Shown here: piece after piece, positions 25,348 to 33,929 of the stretch | How positions within the stretch are numbered: the stretch's first letter is position 1 | How the letters are laid out: each line of letters opens with the position of its first letter | Assembly: GCF_000025325.1 (NCBI RefSeq) | Contig: NC_013744.1 | Location: 558,001-622,000, forward strand | Length of the DNA stretch: 64,000 nt | Origin: Haloterrigena turkmenica DSM 5511 | Lineage (GTDB): Archaea > Halobacteriota > Halobacteria > Halobacteriales > Natrialbaceae | Reading direction: 5' to 3' | Translations under genes and position numbers: made by a program | Notes under the pieces: generated by a model | Databases searched by the model: none | Told to the model about the DNA's origin: nothing | The model's input: the letters and a program-made list of their open reading frames with translations, nothing else

Positions 25348-25986
25348 CTAGAAGAGTTCGTCGAGAGGCCGGTCCGCACCGTCTTCGGTCTCGATGTCTT
25401 CGTTCGGCTCGATAGGAGGAGCATCGAAGAGGCGGCCGCCACCGTGTTCTCGGGCAGCGAGCACGTCATCGATAAGTGTCTCTGTTTCGTCGTCTAGTTC
25501 TGGAATTTTGAGGGCATCGCTAACGTCTTCTGGCAGGTCTGGTCGAGGCGCATCCTGATGGCGTTTGATTTTCTCGGTGAGATAGAGATGTTCCTGCAGG
25601 GCACGCAGAACCGGGACGTACCGGAGGTAGCTGTACTCATCCAAGAGGGTGACCCCGTAGCTGGTCAACCCCCAGAACTCCCGTGGATCGTTACGCTCGG
25701 CCTCATCTCCACGGTATTTGTACTTCGCCATCACCTGCTTCTCTGCAAGCCGGTCGAGATGCTCCCGGATGGTAGAGCGATTCTTGGGCACGAGGTATTC
25801 GAACTCGTCGAGCGTCGCCAGGTACCGTGGATGCCCGAGCACGGCTTGGATGATGTGGTAGCGGGTTTCTTGCGTGAGGAATTGGTGTGCCCGTCGCTGT
25901 TTCTCGATCGGTAGGACGTCGTCACCGCCGAACGGGTCTGCCTCGCCGCCGATCGGATTTCCTGGACCTCCCACACTATTGCTCAT
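25348..25986 (-). CDS. Winged-helix DNA-binding regulator
   Basis: 212 aa from the ATG at 25986 (a start at 26007 is possible). The N-terminus is Gly/Pro-rich. A winged-helix domain spans about 30-115, with QFLTQETRYHIIQAVLGHPR and the helix region VPKNRSTIREHLDRLAEKQV, then YGVTLLDEYSYLRYVPVLRA and a long acidic tail. Lower GC than the surrounding genes. It is divergent from the 279-aa gene at 26101, sharing a 114-bp promoter region, and is its most likely regulator. Ligand and operator unknown. Confidence 0.8.
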   Translation of the reverse strand: MSNSVGGPGNPIGGEADPFGGDDVLPIEKQRRAHQFLTQETRYHIIQAVLGHPRYLATLDEFEYLVPKNRSTIREHLDRLAEKQVMAKYKYRGDEAERNDPREFWGLTSYGVTLLDEYSYLRYVPVLRALQEHLYLTEKIKRHQDAPRPDLPEDVSDALKIPELDDETETLIDDVLAAREHGGGRLFDAPPIEPNEDIETEDGADRPLDELF

Positions 25987-26100
25987 ACGTGTCCATTTCG
26001 TCTCCACTCACGTAACTATTCGGGATGGGCGAGTTGGATTTAGAGCGAATTTCCAACCCGAATGCGAGTTTTTAAGACGAACACGTCTGTAGTCGGATAT

Positions 26101-26940
26101 ATGAGTGGCCCACGGGTTCCACGCAATTCATACGCCATCTACCGGGCTGTCGACCGAATTTTCGAGGGAATTATCTCTCCGCCACAGGGGGACTACCACG
26201 CAGTCGTCCGCTATATGAACGAAGAACTCCCCCGGTTCGAGCAAGCCGATAGTAGCTATCTCATTCTTGGGAGCTACCGCAGCGAATACGGACGGCGCCT
26301 TCGAGAGTTCGCTAACTGTCTCAACATGCCGACGAACGCCGAATCGATCGTTCTCGGGGATACGATCAACTTAGATACCGCGGTCGTCCCCGAATTCGAC
26401 ATCAAGATCAACCTCCTCGGTGAGGCAGCAGATTACGTCGCTGGCGTCTATGAGAAAGAAAGCGGCGGTGAGAGCCCGGAACTCGGAGTCGTCAGAGCAC
26501 TCTTCGCGAATAAGACGTTCGTATTCCCGCGTGACTATACTGGCCTCACCCGCGATAGCCTGGAGACACGAGAAGACGTCATTCAGGCTGCTCTGGTGGT
26601 GTATTACGCCGACTTCGATCATATCGAGAGTGAGCAGCGAGTCGCCGAGAAGAAGAAAGCGGAAATCGCATCGCTACTGACAGCAGCGCGAGAGGAAGGT
26701 ATCGAGATCACCGAGCGAGAACTCACCGACGTGATCAAAGAGCGTCAAAACGATCTCGATGAGCCGCCCGCCGAATATAGCTGGGTCCATCTGAGCTTCT
26801 TCAAACGGTTCGAGGCGATGAACCAGTGCCACCCTTGGACGACGACGGCCGAACTGCGAGACCGTGCTGATGAGATGCCGGGGCCAGAACGCCCGCGGTG
26901 GGAAACTGAATTCGACGTAGGGATGTTCCGGGACGACTAG
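26101..26940 (+). CDS. Uncharacterised protein with a deoxyribosyltransferase/TIR-like signature
   Basis: 279 aa, not a family I can name with confidence. The central part resembles nucleoside 2-deoxyribosyltransferase/TIR-like Rossmann folds: YLILGSYRSEYGRRL (about 53-67), a middle strand ending in ADYVAGVYE, then SGGESPELGVVRALF with E127 in the position of the catalytic Glu (ELG), and the strand KTFVF. The C-terminal half is helical and charged, with a coiled-coil-like stretch at about 173-220. Visibly lower GC than its neighbours. Leaderless start, with a TATA-like TTTTTAAG near 26070. Whether it cleaves nucleosides or NAD, or is inactive, cannot be told. Confidence 0.75.
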   Translation: MSGPRVPRNSYAIYRAVDRIFEGIISPPQGDYHAVVRYMNEELPRFEQADSSYLILGSYRSEYGRRLREFANCLNMPTNAESIVLGDTINLDTAVVPEFDIKINLLGEAADYVAGVYEKESGGESPELGVVRALFANKTFVFPRDYTGLTRDSLETREDVIQAALVVYYADFDHIESEQRVAEKKKAEIASLLTAAREEGIEITERELTDVIKERQNDLDEPPAEYSWVHLSFFKRFEAMNQCHPWTTTAELRDRADEMPGPERPRWETEFDVGMFRDD

Positions 26941-27114
26941 CCGGACTCACGGACATACGTGCCGTTCTGAATCGAGAATCGCGTGCGCATTCGTATCGAC
27001 GACAACGCGACCTTCACTCGTTGAATCGGTAGCTTCGCCCGCTTCGTGTACTGGTTTGAGGCGTGGCTTCGGTCGAACCCTGAATTTTTTCGTCCTACTG
27101 ATGGACCGCGTCGT

Positions 27115-27687
27115 ATGGTATCTATCCTCGTGATATACGGAACGGGCGAGGGACAGACGGCAAAGATCGCCGAGACCGTCGCCGACGCGATCGAGGAGCG
27201 CGGTCACGAGACGACCGTGACCGACGTCGCGGCCGATTCGGGGTCGGTCGATGTCGACGATTTCGACGCGGTGCTGGTGGGTGCGTCGATCCACGTTGGA
27301 AAGCAGCAGGCCGCGGTCCGAACCTTCGCGACGGACCACCGAGACGCCCTCGAGTCGCGCCCGACGGGGTTCTTCCAGGTGTCGCTGTCGTCGGCGACGG
27401 ACGACGACACGCGGCGGGCGGAGGCCGCGGGCTACGTCGATGCGTTCGTCGAGGAGACGGGGTGGCAACCCGATCGCGTCGGCCTCTTCGGGGGTGCGCT
27501 CCGGTATTCGAAGTACGGGTTCCTCAAACGGCTGGTGATGAAGCGGATCGCCAGGGAGGCCACCGGCGACACGGACGCATCCAGGGACTACGAGTACACC
27601 GACTGGGAAGAGGTCGAGGCGTTCGCGAACGACTTCGCCGCGTTCGTCGAGGGCCGACTCGGCGTCGCACCGCCGTCGTCGGAGTGA
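27115..27687 (+). CDS. Flavodoxin-domain protein, HemG-like protoporphyrinogen oxidase family
   Basis: 190 aa. A flavodoxin fold starts at once with VSILVIYGTGEGQTAKIAET, the FMN phosphate loop, followed by DAVLVGASIHVGKQQAAVRTF and FFQVSLSSATDDDTRR, phrases shared with menaquinone-dependent protoporphyrinogen oxidase (HemG flavodoxin type). The start at 27115 is the first ATG that precedes the FMN loop closely. Role: electron transfer through FMN. A role in haem synthesis is possible, but the haem genes here are 20 kb away and include an FAD-type oxidase. Confidence 0.85.
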   Translation: MVSILVIYGTGEGQTAKIAETVADAIEERGHETTVTDVAADSGSVDVDDFDAVLVGASIHVGKQQAAVRTFATDHRDALESRPTGFFQVSLSSATDDDTRRAEAAGYVDAFVEETGWQPDRVGLFGGALRYSKYGFLKRLVMKRIAREATGDTDASRDYEYTDWEEVEAFANDFAAFVEGRLGVAPPSSE

Positions 27688-27762
27688 TCGGCGTCGGCCG
27701 GGCAACCATCGAAGAACGTGAGGACCGAACGCCAGTCCGTCTACGACCGATACTGACGGTCG

Positions 27763-28074
27763 TCACGGCTCACCGTCGAGTCGGCGCCAGTCGAGCAGTG
27801 GCGAGTCCGAATTCGCACAGTCGGGCTCGCCGCAGACGCCCGCGTCGGCACCCGCCCGTTCGACGCCGGCGGCGACGCGCTTGATCTGCCAGTCGGCGTC
27901 GTGGTCCGTCTTCGATTCGTGATCGTTGAGCGCGACGCGGGCACTGCCCAGATTCGCAAACGACTCGCGGAACGCGCAGTCGCGACACTCGAGTACGACG
28001 CTGTCCTCGTCCATACGCGAGGGTCGGCCCAGCGCGACGAAAACGCTCCGGTCGATTTTCCGATTCGAACTCAT
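27763..28074 (-). CDS. Small zinc-binding-like protein
   Basis: 103 aa. It carries C-x2-C (LECRDCAFRESF), two histidines in LNDHESKTDHD, and C-x4-C near the C-terminus (VCGEPDC), a plausible zinc site. The pattern is seen in many small haloarchaeal proteins of unknown function. The start at 28074 gives a basic N-terminus (MSSNRKIDR). It is convergent with the flavodoxin gene. Confidence 0.7.
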   Translation of the reverse strand: MSSNRKIDRSVFVALGRPSRMDEDSVVLECRDCAFRESFANLGSARVALNDHESKTDHDADWQIKRVAAGVERAGADAGVCGEPDCANSDSPLLDWRRLDGEP

Positions 28075-28266
28075 TCGTCAACCCGCTCGACGGCTCACTT
28101 CAGAGCGGCAGCGTCGCGCGTCCCTCCGTCGCGACGACTGCAATGCCGGGAGATCCGCACGGACTCGAGCGGTCTCGGTTTCGGACCGGTCCGTTTCCCG
28201 GACAAACTGTCAATCGGTGTATATACTATATATCCGTGTGTGACGTTAGATAAACTGGTGAACCAC

Positions 28267-28860
28267 ATGAGTACAGTAACTGCGGACGCTGAAACGAGCG
28301 CGCTCGAGACGGAATGGAAGACGCTGGCGATCGCGGGCGGGATCGTCGCGATACTCGGCATCCTCGCCGCGGCGCTCCCGTTCGTGACCGGCATCGCGAT
28401 GACGTACCTCGTTGGATCGCTCCTGGTGCTCGGCGGGTTCGTTCACGGGAGTCGCGCCGTCGCTGCGCGCGGACAGACCGGAACGCTCTGGCAGTTGACG
28501 CTCGCCGCGGTCTCGGTTCTGGGCGGTATCGCGGCGCTCGTGAACCCGATCGTCGGCCTGCTGACGCTCACGCTCCTGGTCATCGCGTACCTGTTCGCCG
28601 ACGCCGTCGTCGAACTCGGAACGGCCCTCCGCATGGGACGCGACTCGGGCCGGGGATGGATCGCCGCCAGCGGCGCGCTCTCGCTCGTCCTGGCCGTCCT
28701 TCTCTTGGCCGGGTTCCCCGCTGACGCCGTCTGGGTCGTCGGCCTCGCCGTCGGCGTGAACCTGTTCGTGACGGGACTCTCGATGATCGCCGTGGCGTAC
28801 GGCGGCCGTCGCCTCGCTCACGACGTCACCCCGCCGGCGGGAGAATCCCGCAGCGCGTGA
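28267..28860 (+). CDS. HdeD family membrane protein (DUF308)
   Basis: 197 aa, six hydrophobic helices arranged as three pairs, with typical HdeD phrases (GGIVAILGILAAALPFVTGI, GGIAALVNPIVGLLTLTLLV). In Escherichia coli HdeD is linked to acid resistance at high density; the role in archaea is unknown. The AT-rich stretch TATATACTATATAT (28219-28232) is a good promoter candidate. It appears monocistronic. Confidence 0.88.
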   Translation: MSTVTADAETSALETEWKTLAIAGGIVAILGILAAALPFVTGIAMTYLVGSLLVLGGFVHGSRAVAARGQTGTLWQLTLAAVSVLGGIAALVNPIVGLLTLTLLVIAYLFADAVVELGTALRMGRDSGRGWIAASGALSLVLAVLLLAGFPADAVWVVGLAVGVNLFVTGLSMIAVAYGGRRLAHDVTPPAGESRSA

Positions 28861-28994
28861 ACCGAATTCCCCGTTTCTTCTATGTGACGCATACCCACGA
28901 GTCAGTGTGAGCGCCGTGGAGGCGACGAAGCATGCCAGCGTATCGAGGCGTCGCAGCCGGAATTAATTTTATGAGCGGCTCAATACTGTACAGT

Positions 28995-29135
28995 ATGATG
29001 TGTCCCATCGATCTCGCTCCCCATCTCTCGAGCATCCGAGCCGCGCGGCTCATTGGGAGGGCTCCGGACGACGAGACGGCAGGCACTGTCGCCGAGACCG
29101 GCGAACTCGTCGACAAAGCCGCCGAGGGTACGTGA
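28995..29135 (+). CDS. Small ORF overlapping the methyltransferase start
   Basis: 46 aa from the ATG at 28995 (another at 28998). Its stop overlaps the GTG start of the next gene (GTGA, 29132-29135), suggesting coupling. A perfect 10-bp palindrome, ACTGTACAGT (28985-28994), sits directly before the ATG, and AT-rich AATTAATTTTA lies 24-34 bp upstream. Sequence not recognised. It could also be a 5' leader or a remnant of a longer gene. Confidence 0.4.
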   Translation: MMCPIDLAPHLSSIRAARLIGRAPDDETAGTVAETGELVDKAAEGT

Positions 29136-29698
29136 CCGTGGGCTACCACACGTTCGACGCCGGGCGGGCGGATCAGCTAGAACGGGCCGGACGGCGATAC
29201 CGATTCCTCTCGGCCGAGGAACTGCTGTGGTCGCTCTCGCTGTCGCCGGACGATACCGTCGCCGACCTCGGCAGCGGCACCGGCTTCTTCACCGACGACG
29301 TCGCACCCCACGCCGGGGAGGTCCACGCGGTCGACGTTCAGGAGGCGATGCACGAGTATTATCGGGAAAAGGGCGTCCCGGAGAACGTCGCCCTCGTGAC
29401 CAGCGACGTGAGCGACCTCCCGTTCGACGACGACGCGCTCGACGCCGCGTTCTCGACGATGACCTACCACGAGTTCGCGAGCGACGACGCGCTCGCGGAG
29501 ATTCGACGAGTCCTCGCGCCCGACGGCCGACTCGTCGTCGTCGACTGGGCGTCGACCGGCTCCGGCGAGGATGGTCCGCCGGTCGACGAGCGATACAGCG
29601 CCGACGAGGCGGCGACCGCCCTCCGCGACGCCGGATTCGATATCGAACACGAGGCCGTCCGCCCGGAAACGTTCCTCTTGATCGCGACGCTCGAGTGA
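29132..29698 (+). CDS. Class I SAM-dependent methyltransferase
   Basis: 188 aa with a GTG start at 29132. SAM motif I is VADLGSGTGFFTDDVAPHAG (about 38-57), the acidic loop is VHAVDVQEAM, motif II is around LDAAFSTMTYHEF and the strand LVVVDW follows. A UbiE/Methyltransf_11-type fold. The substrate is unknown. The GTG was chosen because it gives the family N-terminus (YHTFDAGRADQLE, a phrase typical of this group) and overlaps the small ORF upstream. Confidence 0.88.
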   Translation: MTVGYHTFDAGRADQLERAGRRYRFLSAEELLWSLSLSPDDTVADLGSGTGFFTDDVAPHAGEVHAVDVQEAMHEYYREKGVPENVALVTSDVSDLPFDDDALDAAFSTMTYHEFASDDALAEIRRVLAPDGRLVVVDWASTGSGEDGPPVDERYSADEAATALRDAGFDIEHEAVRPETFLLIATLE

Positions 29699-29789
29699 GT
29701 TTCCGGCCCGATTCATCAGTTTTTGACACCTCGTAACTCGCCTTCAGAAACCGACAGGGTAAACCACGTCTATGAGATAGAAGATCCAA

Positions 29790-31841
29790 ATGAGTCGTGG
29801 TGGGCAACGATCTATAACTGATGTGATCGGTGACGTCACCCGAGCGTTGGTTCCGACCAACACCGAACCCGAGATGCGTCGCCGCGTTTGCGAGGCGTTC
29901 GTTTCATCGGAGGTGTACTCAGTTTCGTGGATCGGCCGCTATCTGCCGGAGCGAGACGACGTGATTCCGAACGCCTCCGCCGGGATTGCGGAGCAGACGC
30001 TCGAGGACGTCTCCATCGCTGCGGAGTCGCCTCGAGCGGAGCTGACGACTGAAGCGGTGCGCACGCGGGAGCTGACGGTCCGACGGGACCTCGTCGACGA
30101 CCCGCCTTGTGAGGAGTGGCGCAACCACGCCCTCGAGCACGACTACCGAACGTGTGCGGCGATCCCGCTCGTTTACGAGGAGACGCTGTACGGCGTCTTG
30201 CAGCTGGCTACCGACCGGCCGCACGGATTCGGGACGTCCGAGCGAGAAGCGCTTACGGAGCTGGGCGTCACGATCGCCTACGCCCTCGACGATGCGGAGT
30301 CGCCCGCGAATACTGACCGCGACGAGCGCGAGGGAGCGGCGGAAGAGATGACGGAGGTGCCCATCGAGTCCGAGCAGAAACGACGGCTCTACGAGACCAT
30401 CATCTCCAGTACGCCCGACCTCGTCTACGCCTTCGACCTCGACTACCGCTTCATCTTCGCCAACGACGCGCTGCTGGAGATGTGGGGTCAAACCTACGAC
30501 GAGTCCATCGGCAACACCTTGCGAGAAAACGGCTACGAGCCGTGGCACGCGGAGATGCACGAACGCGAGATCGACCGGGTCGTGGAGACGAAAGAGCCCA
30601 TCCGCGGCGAAGTCGCGTTCGAACACGTCGAACGCGGCCGCCGGATCTACGACTACATCTTCGCACCGGTACTCGACGACGAGGGCGAGGTCGAAATCAT
30701 CGCCGGGACGACGCGCGATATCACCGAGCGCAAGGAGGCCGAGGAGGCGCTTCAGAAGAGCAAGGAGCGATTCAGAGCGTTGGTCACTGCGAGTTCGGAC
30801 GTCGTCTATCGCATGAGTCCGGACTGGAGCGAAATGCACGAACTCGAGGGCAAGGAATTCATCGCCGATACGCAGGAATCGACCAGCGACTGGCTCGACA
30901 AATACATCCATCCGGACGATCAGGAACGCGTCACGGCGGCCATCGACGAAGCCATCCGGTCCAAGAGCACCTTCGAACTGGAACACCAGGTAGAGCAGGT
31001 CGACGGCAGCCTGGGCTGGACGTTCTCGCGTGCGGTGCCAATGTTGGACGAGGACGGCGACATCGTCGAGTGGATCGGGATGGCGAGCGACATCACCGAA
31101 CGCAAGGCGTACGAGCGGGAACTCGAACAAACCAACGCGCAACTGAAACGCTCGAACCGAGAACTCAAGCGATTCGCCCACGCCGCCTCCCACGACCTCC
31201 AGGAGCCGTTACGGATGGTCTCGAGCTATCTCCAGCTACTCGAACAGCGGTACGGAGACGACCTCGATGCCGACGCGACGGAGTTCATCGAGTTCGCCGT
31301 CGACGGCGCGGATCGCATGCGGGCGATGGTCGACGCGCTGCTCGAGTATTCGCAGGTGAGCACCCGTGAGAACGACTTCGAGACGGTCGACTGCGAGGCG
31401 GTCCTCGAGCAGGCGACGGAGAATCTCCAGATGGCGATCGAGGAACGCGAGGCCTCCATCACGTCGGACGAACTGCCCACTGTGAGCGGCGACGAACGCC
31501 AACTGATTCAACTCTTCCAGAACCTCCTCGATAACGCCATCACGTACGCGGGCGATGCGCCGCCGACCGTCCACGTCTCCGCCGAGCGAGGGGACGGCGA
31601 GTGGCTGTTTTCGGTCCGCGACAACGGGATCGGGATCGACCCGGAGGAAACGGACGACATCTTCGCGGTATTCAACCGCCTGCACGCTCCCGACGAGTAC
31701 GGGGGAACGGGTATCGGTCTCGCTATCTGCAAGCGCATCGTGACGATTCACGACGGCCGTATCTGGGTCGAGTCCGAACCCGGCGAGGGAACGACGTTCT
31801 TCTTCACCATTCCTGATAGTACTGGAGAAGGGACGACGTAG
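29790..31841 (+). CDS. GAF-PAS-PAS sensor histidine kinase
   Basis: 683 aa, no transmembrane segment, so a soluble sensor. Domains in order: GAF (about 15-170), PAS1 with PAC (about 200-325, ending ITERKEAEEAL), PAS2 with PAC (about 330-450), HisKA (about 460-525) with the phospho-acceptor H468 in FAHAASHDLQEPLR, and HATPase_c (about 570-680) with N-box LLDNAITYAG, G1 DNGIGIDPEE and G2 GGTGIGLAICKRI. All kinase motifs are intact. No response regulator gene is adjacent, which is common in haloarchaea. The signal is unknown. Confidence 0.93.
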   Translation: MSRGGQRSITDVIGDVTRALVPTNTEPEMRRRVCEAFVSSEVYSVSWIGRYLPERDDVIPNASAGIAEQTLEDVSIAAESPRAELTTEAVRTRELTVRRDLVDDPPCEEWRNHALEHDYRTCAAIPLVYEETLYGVLQLATDRPHGFGTSEREALTELGVTIAYALDDAESPANTDRDEREGAAEEMTEVPIESEQKRRLYETIISSTPDLVYAFDLDYRFIFANDALLEMWGQTYDESIGNTLRENGYEPWHAEMHEREIDRVVETKEPIRGEVAFEHVERGRRIYDYIFAPVLDDEGEVEIIAGTTRDITERKEAEEALQKSKERFRALVTASSDVVYRMSPDWSEMHELEGKEFIADTQESTSDWLDKYIHPDDQERVTAAIDEAIRSKSTFELEHQVEQVDGSLGWTFSRAVPMLDEDGDIVEWIGMASDITERKAYERELEQTNAQLKRSNRELKRFAHAASHDLQEPLRMVSSYLQLLEQRYGDDLDADATEFIEFAVDGADRMRAMVDALLEYSQVSTRENDFETVDCEAVLEQATENLQMAIEEREASITSDELPTVSGDERQLIQLFQNLLDNAITYAGDAPPTVHVSAERGDGEWLFSVRDNGIGIDPEETDDIFAVFNRLHAPDEYGGTGIGLAICKRIVTIHDGRIWVESEPGEGTTFFFTIPDSTGEGTT

Positions 31842-31938
31842 GCGGTGAGTGGTACTGTGGTTCGGTCGGCGTAGCGCTGTTCGGTGCGTCTGCCGTCGCG
31901 TCGTCGAACCGGGACGGCTCGAGCCGTGAGCTGACGGG

Positions 31939-32403
31939 TTACCAGTCGAAATCGCGGTGGAGCTGGCGGCCCTCCTCGTTCAGGACGGGGCCGGTAACAT
32001 CGCTGACGCCGTCGAGGATCTCTGCCGACCGGACCGCCGGTTCGCTGTCGGTGAAGGCCGGGAGTTCGTCGCTGCCCACGCTGTAGACGACCCGTCCGAA
32101 CCCGGCGCTGATCATCCCGCCGGCACACATCGGACACGGCTCCGTGCTCGTGTACATGACCGTCTCGGCGCGTTCGTCAGGGTCGAGTTCTCGACACGCC
32201 CGATACGCGAGGTGGAGCTCCGGATGGCGGCGAATGTCGTCCTCCGTGACCACGCGATTCGAGTCGGCCATGATGACCGTATCGTCTCGGACGAGCACCG
32301 TTCCGAACGGCCGGTCACCGCGATCGATGGCCTCGCGAGCGAGTTCGAAGGCACGGCGCATGTGCGCCTCGTGGTCGAACTCATCGAAGGTCGGTTCGGG
32401 CAT
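31939..32403 (-). CDS. Nucleoside deaminase (cytidine/deoxycytidylate deaminase superfamily)
   Basis: 154 aa. Zinc motifs: H-P-E in RRHPELHLAYRACREL (catalytic Glu present, with Pro where Ala is usual) and P-C-P-M-C in TSTEPCPMCAGGMISAGF. It resembles guanine/cytosine deaminase-type proteins (GuaD/TadA group). Role: hydrolytic deamination of a nucleobase or nucleoside; the exact substrate is not predictable. The start at 32403 gives the family length. Convergent with the histidine kinase. Confidence 0.9.
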   Translation of the reverse strand: MPEPTFDEFDHEAHMRRAFELAREAIDRGDRPFGTVLVRDDTVIMADSNRVVTEDDIRRHPELHLAYRACRELDPDERAETVMYTSTEPCPMCAGGMISAGFGRVVYSVGSDELPAFTDSEPAVRSAEILDGVSDVTGPVLNEEGRQLHRDFDW

Positions 32404-32816
32404 GTCTGTACAGTGGCTCGAGTAGCACATAAACCGTGGTGGACCGACGCGTGAGTGTGTCCGGAGTGTCGTCACCCTCGTCGCGATCGACTCCGGACTC
32501 GATAGTTCGTGACAGTCAGGTGCTTCTCGAGCGCGGAATCGTTGGACCCAGTTTCGCTGATGTCTTTTCCCGTTCCTCGAATCCGCTCTCTTCGTCCGAG
32601 GCCGAGATCGGACCGCAGCGAGCGGTCTGCTGTGATGCTAGTCCGCGGACGCCGCAGACGCGTTCGACTGCTTTCTCAGCGTCGGTTCGTTCCCAGAAGT
32701 GTCTCCTAACGGTGACGCCCTGGAACAGGTAGGTGTCATATTACTAAGTATTGTTTGATTATAGTTTTGTGTGGAATGCTAGCGCAAAATAGCGGCCGAC
32801 AGTGTGGGTGCGAACA
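32404..32816. other. Intergenic region ahead of the broken esterase gene
   Basis: 413 bp with no supported gene. Short plus frames have no protein-like composition. The right end (about 32735-32790) is AT-rich and contains TATTACTAAGTATTG, a likely promoter for the esterase gene at 32817. Confidence 0.45.
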
Positions 32817-33810
32817 ATGACCGGGTCGACTCGACGCGAGACGTTGAAGTCGCTCGGTGCAGCTTCGGGGCTGATACTCGGCGGCACCGGCGCCAATGTT
32901 CTGACCAGTGATTCGCCGACGGACACCGAGAGACCACCGGAACGCTCCGGAGCTGAGTTCGTGGGAACGTGGATGGCGAGTCCGATGGCACCGAACGACG
33001 AGGGCCTCTCTCAGGAGGGCTTCGAGGACGAGACGCTCCGACTGATGATCCGGACGAGCGTCGGTGGGAACGGTGTCCGTATCCGCCTGTCCAACACGTT
33101 CGGTGACGAACCGGTCACGTTCGACCGGGCGTCCGTGGGGATACGGGCCGAGCCCGGTAGCGCTGCGATCGAACCGAGGACGCTTCGGCAACTGACGTTC
33201 GGCGGTGATGACGACGTGACGATCACGGCCGGGGGTCGCGTCTTGAGCGACCCGGTGGATCTGCACGTCGAGCCGGAGCAGGAGCTGGCGGTCAACCTCT
33301 ACGCGGCGGCGCCGACGGGCCCGACGACCTTTCACCACCTCGAGACCAAGACGTCCTTCGTCGCGGAGAGCGGCGACCACACGGGCGAAACCGGCGCAGA
33401 CGCGTTCACGACGGAAATCTCTCGGTGGTTCTACCTCGACGGGGTAGAGGTGGTCTCACCGGAAACGAGCGGCGCGATCGTCTGCCTGGGCGACTCGATC
33501 ACCGACGGCTTCGAATCGACGTACGACGCCAACGCGACCTATCTCGACTTCCTCGCCGAGCGAATCAACGAGAGCGGGAGTCTACAGAAATCGGTGCTGA
33601 ACGCCGGTATTTCCGCCAACCGCGTACTCAGCAGGGGTGCCGGCGAAAACGCTCTCGCCCGGTTCGATCGAGACGTCTTCGCTCAGACGGGCGTAACCGA
33701 CGTGCACCTGTTGGATGGGATCAACGATATCGGGGCCGGAACGGGCGACGGATCCGAAACCGTGACCGCCGAGGAACTAATCGACGGCTATCTTTAATCA
33801 GCGAGAGAAT

Positions 33811-33869
33811 CCCACCGTTCACGGTGGGCGTGAATCGCGTCACTGGACGACGCAATCCACCGTCGGTGG
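33811..33869. repeat. Left-end hairpins of the TnpB element
   Basis: Two perfect stem-loops: CCCACCGT-TC-ACGGTGGG (33811-33828) and CCACCG-T-CGGTGG (33857-33869). Such subterminal hairpins are the binding sites for the Y1 transposase in this family. Confidence 0.7.
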
Positions 33870-33929
33870 CAGGCGGGATATTTCACGATAATCCACTCCA
33901 TTAAGTTGGATTGTCTACATACACTATGT

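Noticed and set aside
32196-32216. Apparent loss of the H-A-E motif in the nucleoside deaminase
   Set aside because: The stretch HLA looked like a missing Glu, but the H-P-E just before it is the real zinc/catalytic motif, so the site is intact.
32638-32671. Similarity to the 3' end of the TauE gene (2508-2540)
   Set aside because: About 27 bases nearly match, but they encode low-complexity Ser-Ala-Asp sequence and the similarity does not extend on either side.
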